Of a stretch of DNA of 8,148 nucleotides, positions 6,810-8,148 are shown piece by piece. Within the stretch, counting starts at the first letter, position 1, and each line of letters opens with the position of its first letter. A model generated the notes under the pieces. The model was not told where the DNA came from and did not search any database. It was given only the letters and a program-made list of their open reading frames with translations. The stretch comes from Alphaproteobacteria bacterium UBA6038 (GTDB lineage Bacteria; Pseudomonadota; Alphaproteobacteria; Micropepsales; Micropepsaceae): positions 1-8,148 of the forward strand of contig DIZC01000062.1 in NCBI GenBank assembly GCA_002429315.1, read 5' to 3'. The translations under genes and the position numbers were made by a program.

Positions 6810-8148
6810 AATCCGGCCGCCAGCCCGGCACGCCGGCGCGCCACTTGACGAACGCAACCCAGTCCGCCGCCAGCGCATCGGTCTGTGTCTTTGTCGAGCC
6901 GATGCCGTGGCCGGCTTCCTCGTCGATGCGCAGCAGCACCGGATTGGGAGTGCCCGACGCCTGCAGCACCGCTGCGAACTTCGCGGGCTCCCATGGCGAC
7001 ACTCGCGGATCGTTGAGGCCAGTTGAGATCATCACCGGGGGATACGTCACCCCGGGCTTCACGTGCTGGGTCGAATCCATCTCATACAGATTCTTGAATC
7101 CCTGCTCGTTGGCGATGCTGCCGAACTCCGGAATGTTGGGCGGCCCGTTGGGGGTGAATTCGGAGCGGATCGTGTTGGCCGCCGGCACGATATCGATCAC
7201 CCCGGCGAACAGGTCCGGCCGTTCCGTCATGGCGCGGCCCATGGTGATGCCGCCGGCCGAGCCGCCCAGGATGAACAGCTTGTCCTTGCTGGTGATGCCG
7301 CGGGCGATCAGATCTTCGCCGCAGGCGATCTCGTCCTGCCAGGTGTTGTGCTTGTTCGCGTCCTTGCCGGCCAGCCGCCAGGCTTCGCCCAGTTCACCGC
7401 CGCCGCGCACGTGGCAAACGGCATAGGTGATGCCTTCCTTCATCGCCGCGGCCCGCCGCGAACTGAAGTCGGCGAGCTCCGAAATGCCATACGAGCCGTA
7501 CGCTTCGATCAGCACGATCTGCGGCGTGGGCGCGCCCTTGGGCTGGATCACCGACAGCGGCACCATGGTTCCGTCGCGCGCGTTCGCCTCCAGATCGCTC
7601 ACCGTGAACTGGGCGGGGTCAATGGCGCCGCGCACTTCGATGCCGAGATCGGTGAATGTCTTCGTCTTCGGGTTGTAGGCGTATTGCTGCGGCGGCAGCA
7701 CCCAGCTGGAGAAATTGATCGCGATGCCCGGCCGGCGCGGATCGGTAAACGCTTCGCCGACGTGGCCGCGAGACGGCAGCGCGATCTCTTCCATGCGCGT
7801 GGTGCCGGTGGGGATGCGCCACAGCTGCGAATAGGCGCCGCGGCGCGTCAGTACATAGAGGCCGTCGGAGGCCGCATGCACGTCCTCGATCACACGATCG
7901 GGCTGCGCCGGCACCAGAATGGTCGCCGAGGAGATCGGCGCGCCGGCCTTCACCTCCAGCACCTGGAATGTGGGCGCGTTCTTGTGCGACAGCAGGAAGA
8001 ATTCATTGCCGCGGATGTCGCCATGGGTCACGCCGTCGCTGCGGTCGACGAACGGCTTCCACGGCGCGTTCGGGCTGTTCGCCAATGCCGCCGGCGCGGT
8101 CCACAGCTTCACTTCGTTCTGCACGCCGTTGATGGAGGCGAGCAGCGC
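6790..8148 (-). CDS. prolyl oligopeptidase family serine peptidase, S9A (partial, N-terminus beyond right edge)
   Basis: The minus-strand frame is open from the right edge to TGA at 6790-6792, giving 452 visible residues of a family usually near 700, so roughly the first third is missing. The visible N-terminal half has beta-propeller character (LTRRGAYSQLWRIP; QYAYNPKTKTFTDLG). The C-terminal half is the alpha/beta-hydrolase domain, with VRGGGELGEAW typical of the family. The catalytic triad is intact: Ser in GGSAGG (codon 7258-7260), Asp in GLNDPRV (7009-7011) and His in EAGHGIGS (6907-6909). Spacings of 83 and 34 residues are close to porcine prolyl oligopeptidase (87 and 39). It should cut short peptides after proline or a related residue. 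Whether it is exported cannot be judged because the N-terminus is absent. An in-frame GTG at 8124 is internal: sensible coding sequence (LLASING) continues upstream of it. The gene converges on the oxidase gene. Confidence 0.93.
   Translation of the reverse strand, partial: ALLASINGVQNEVKLWTAPAALANSPNAPWKPFVDRSDGVTHGDIRGNEFFLLSHKNAPTFQVLEVKAGAPISSATILVPAQPDRVIEDVHAASDGLYVLTRRGAYSQLWRIPTGTTRMEEIALPSRGHVGEAFTDPRRPGIAINFSSWVLPPQQYAYNPKTKTFTDLGIEVRGAIDPAQFTVSDLEANARDGTMVPLSVIQPKGAPTPQIVLIEAYGSYGISELADFSSRRAAAMKEGITYAVCHVRGGGELGEAWRLAGKDANKHNTWQDEIACGEDLIARGITSKDKLFILGGSAGGITMGRAMTERPDLFAGVIDIVPAANTIRSEFTPNGPPNIPEFGSIANEQGFKNLYEMDSTQHVKPGVTYPPVMISTGLNDPRVSPWEPAKFAAVLQASGTPNPVLLRIDEEAGHGIGSTKTQTDALAADWVAFVKWRAGVPGWRPDFTKHAS

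Noticed and set aside
8122..8124. GTG at 8124 as the start of the peptidase
   Set aside because: The frame stays open to the window edge with plausible propeller sequence before it, and a start here would remove about a third of a normal S9A protein.
1..8148. CRISPR arrays, tRNA/rRNA genes, insertion sequences or attachment sites
   Set aside because: No spaced direct repeats, cloverleaf-like sequence, transposase or integrase motifs or terminal inverted repeats were seen on either strand by eye; nearly all of the window is coding.

Overview
The window looks like a chromosomal segment from a high-GC Gram-negative bacterium, most likely an alphaproteobacterium. The grounds are G/C-rich third codon positions in every gene, weak or absent Shine-Dalgarno sites, an outer-membrane type YjbH protein, and the families present. 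Genus cannot be set from the sequence alone. A Caulobacterales, Rhizomicrobium or Sphingomonadales-like source is only a guess. No mobile element, RNA gene, CRISPR array or prophage gene was seen.

Left half (1-4122) is a cell-surface polysaccharide block. On the minus strand a YjbH-domain outer-membrane exopolysaccharide protein runs off the left edge (start near 2005). Upstream of it lies galU (UTP-glucose-1-phosphate uridylyltransferase). A UDP-glucuronate 4-epimerase-like gene is divergent from galU (+ strand, from 3148). GalU makes UDP-glucose. A UDP-glucose dehydrogenase, not in the window, would convert it to UDP-glucuronate, and the epimerase would give UDP-galacturonate. YjbH proteins belong to exopolysaccharide secretion systems, so the three genes fit one role. 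The two divergent genes share a very short control region in which one AT-rich patch can serve as the -10 element in both directions.

Right half (4179-8148) is metabolic. A two-gene + strand unit encodes an HMG-CoA-synthase-like (thiolase-fold) protein fused to a C-terminal zinc-ribbon/OB-fold (DUF35) domain. It is followed 12 bp later by a flavin amine oxidase of the monomeric sarcosine oxidase / N-methyltryptophan oxidase family. The HMGS-like protein appears to lack all three standard catalytic residues, which makes it the most interesting item here. A partial minus-strand prolyl oligopeptidase (S9A) gene converges on the oxidase, overlaps its 3' end by 20 bp, and runs off the right edge.

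Two of the six genes (the YjbH and S9 genes) are truncated by the window edges. Many long open frames on the opposite strands are high-GC shadows and are left out.
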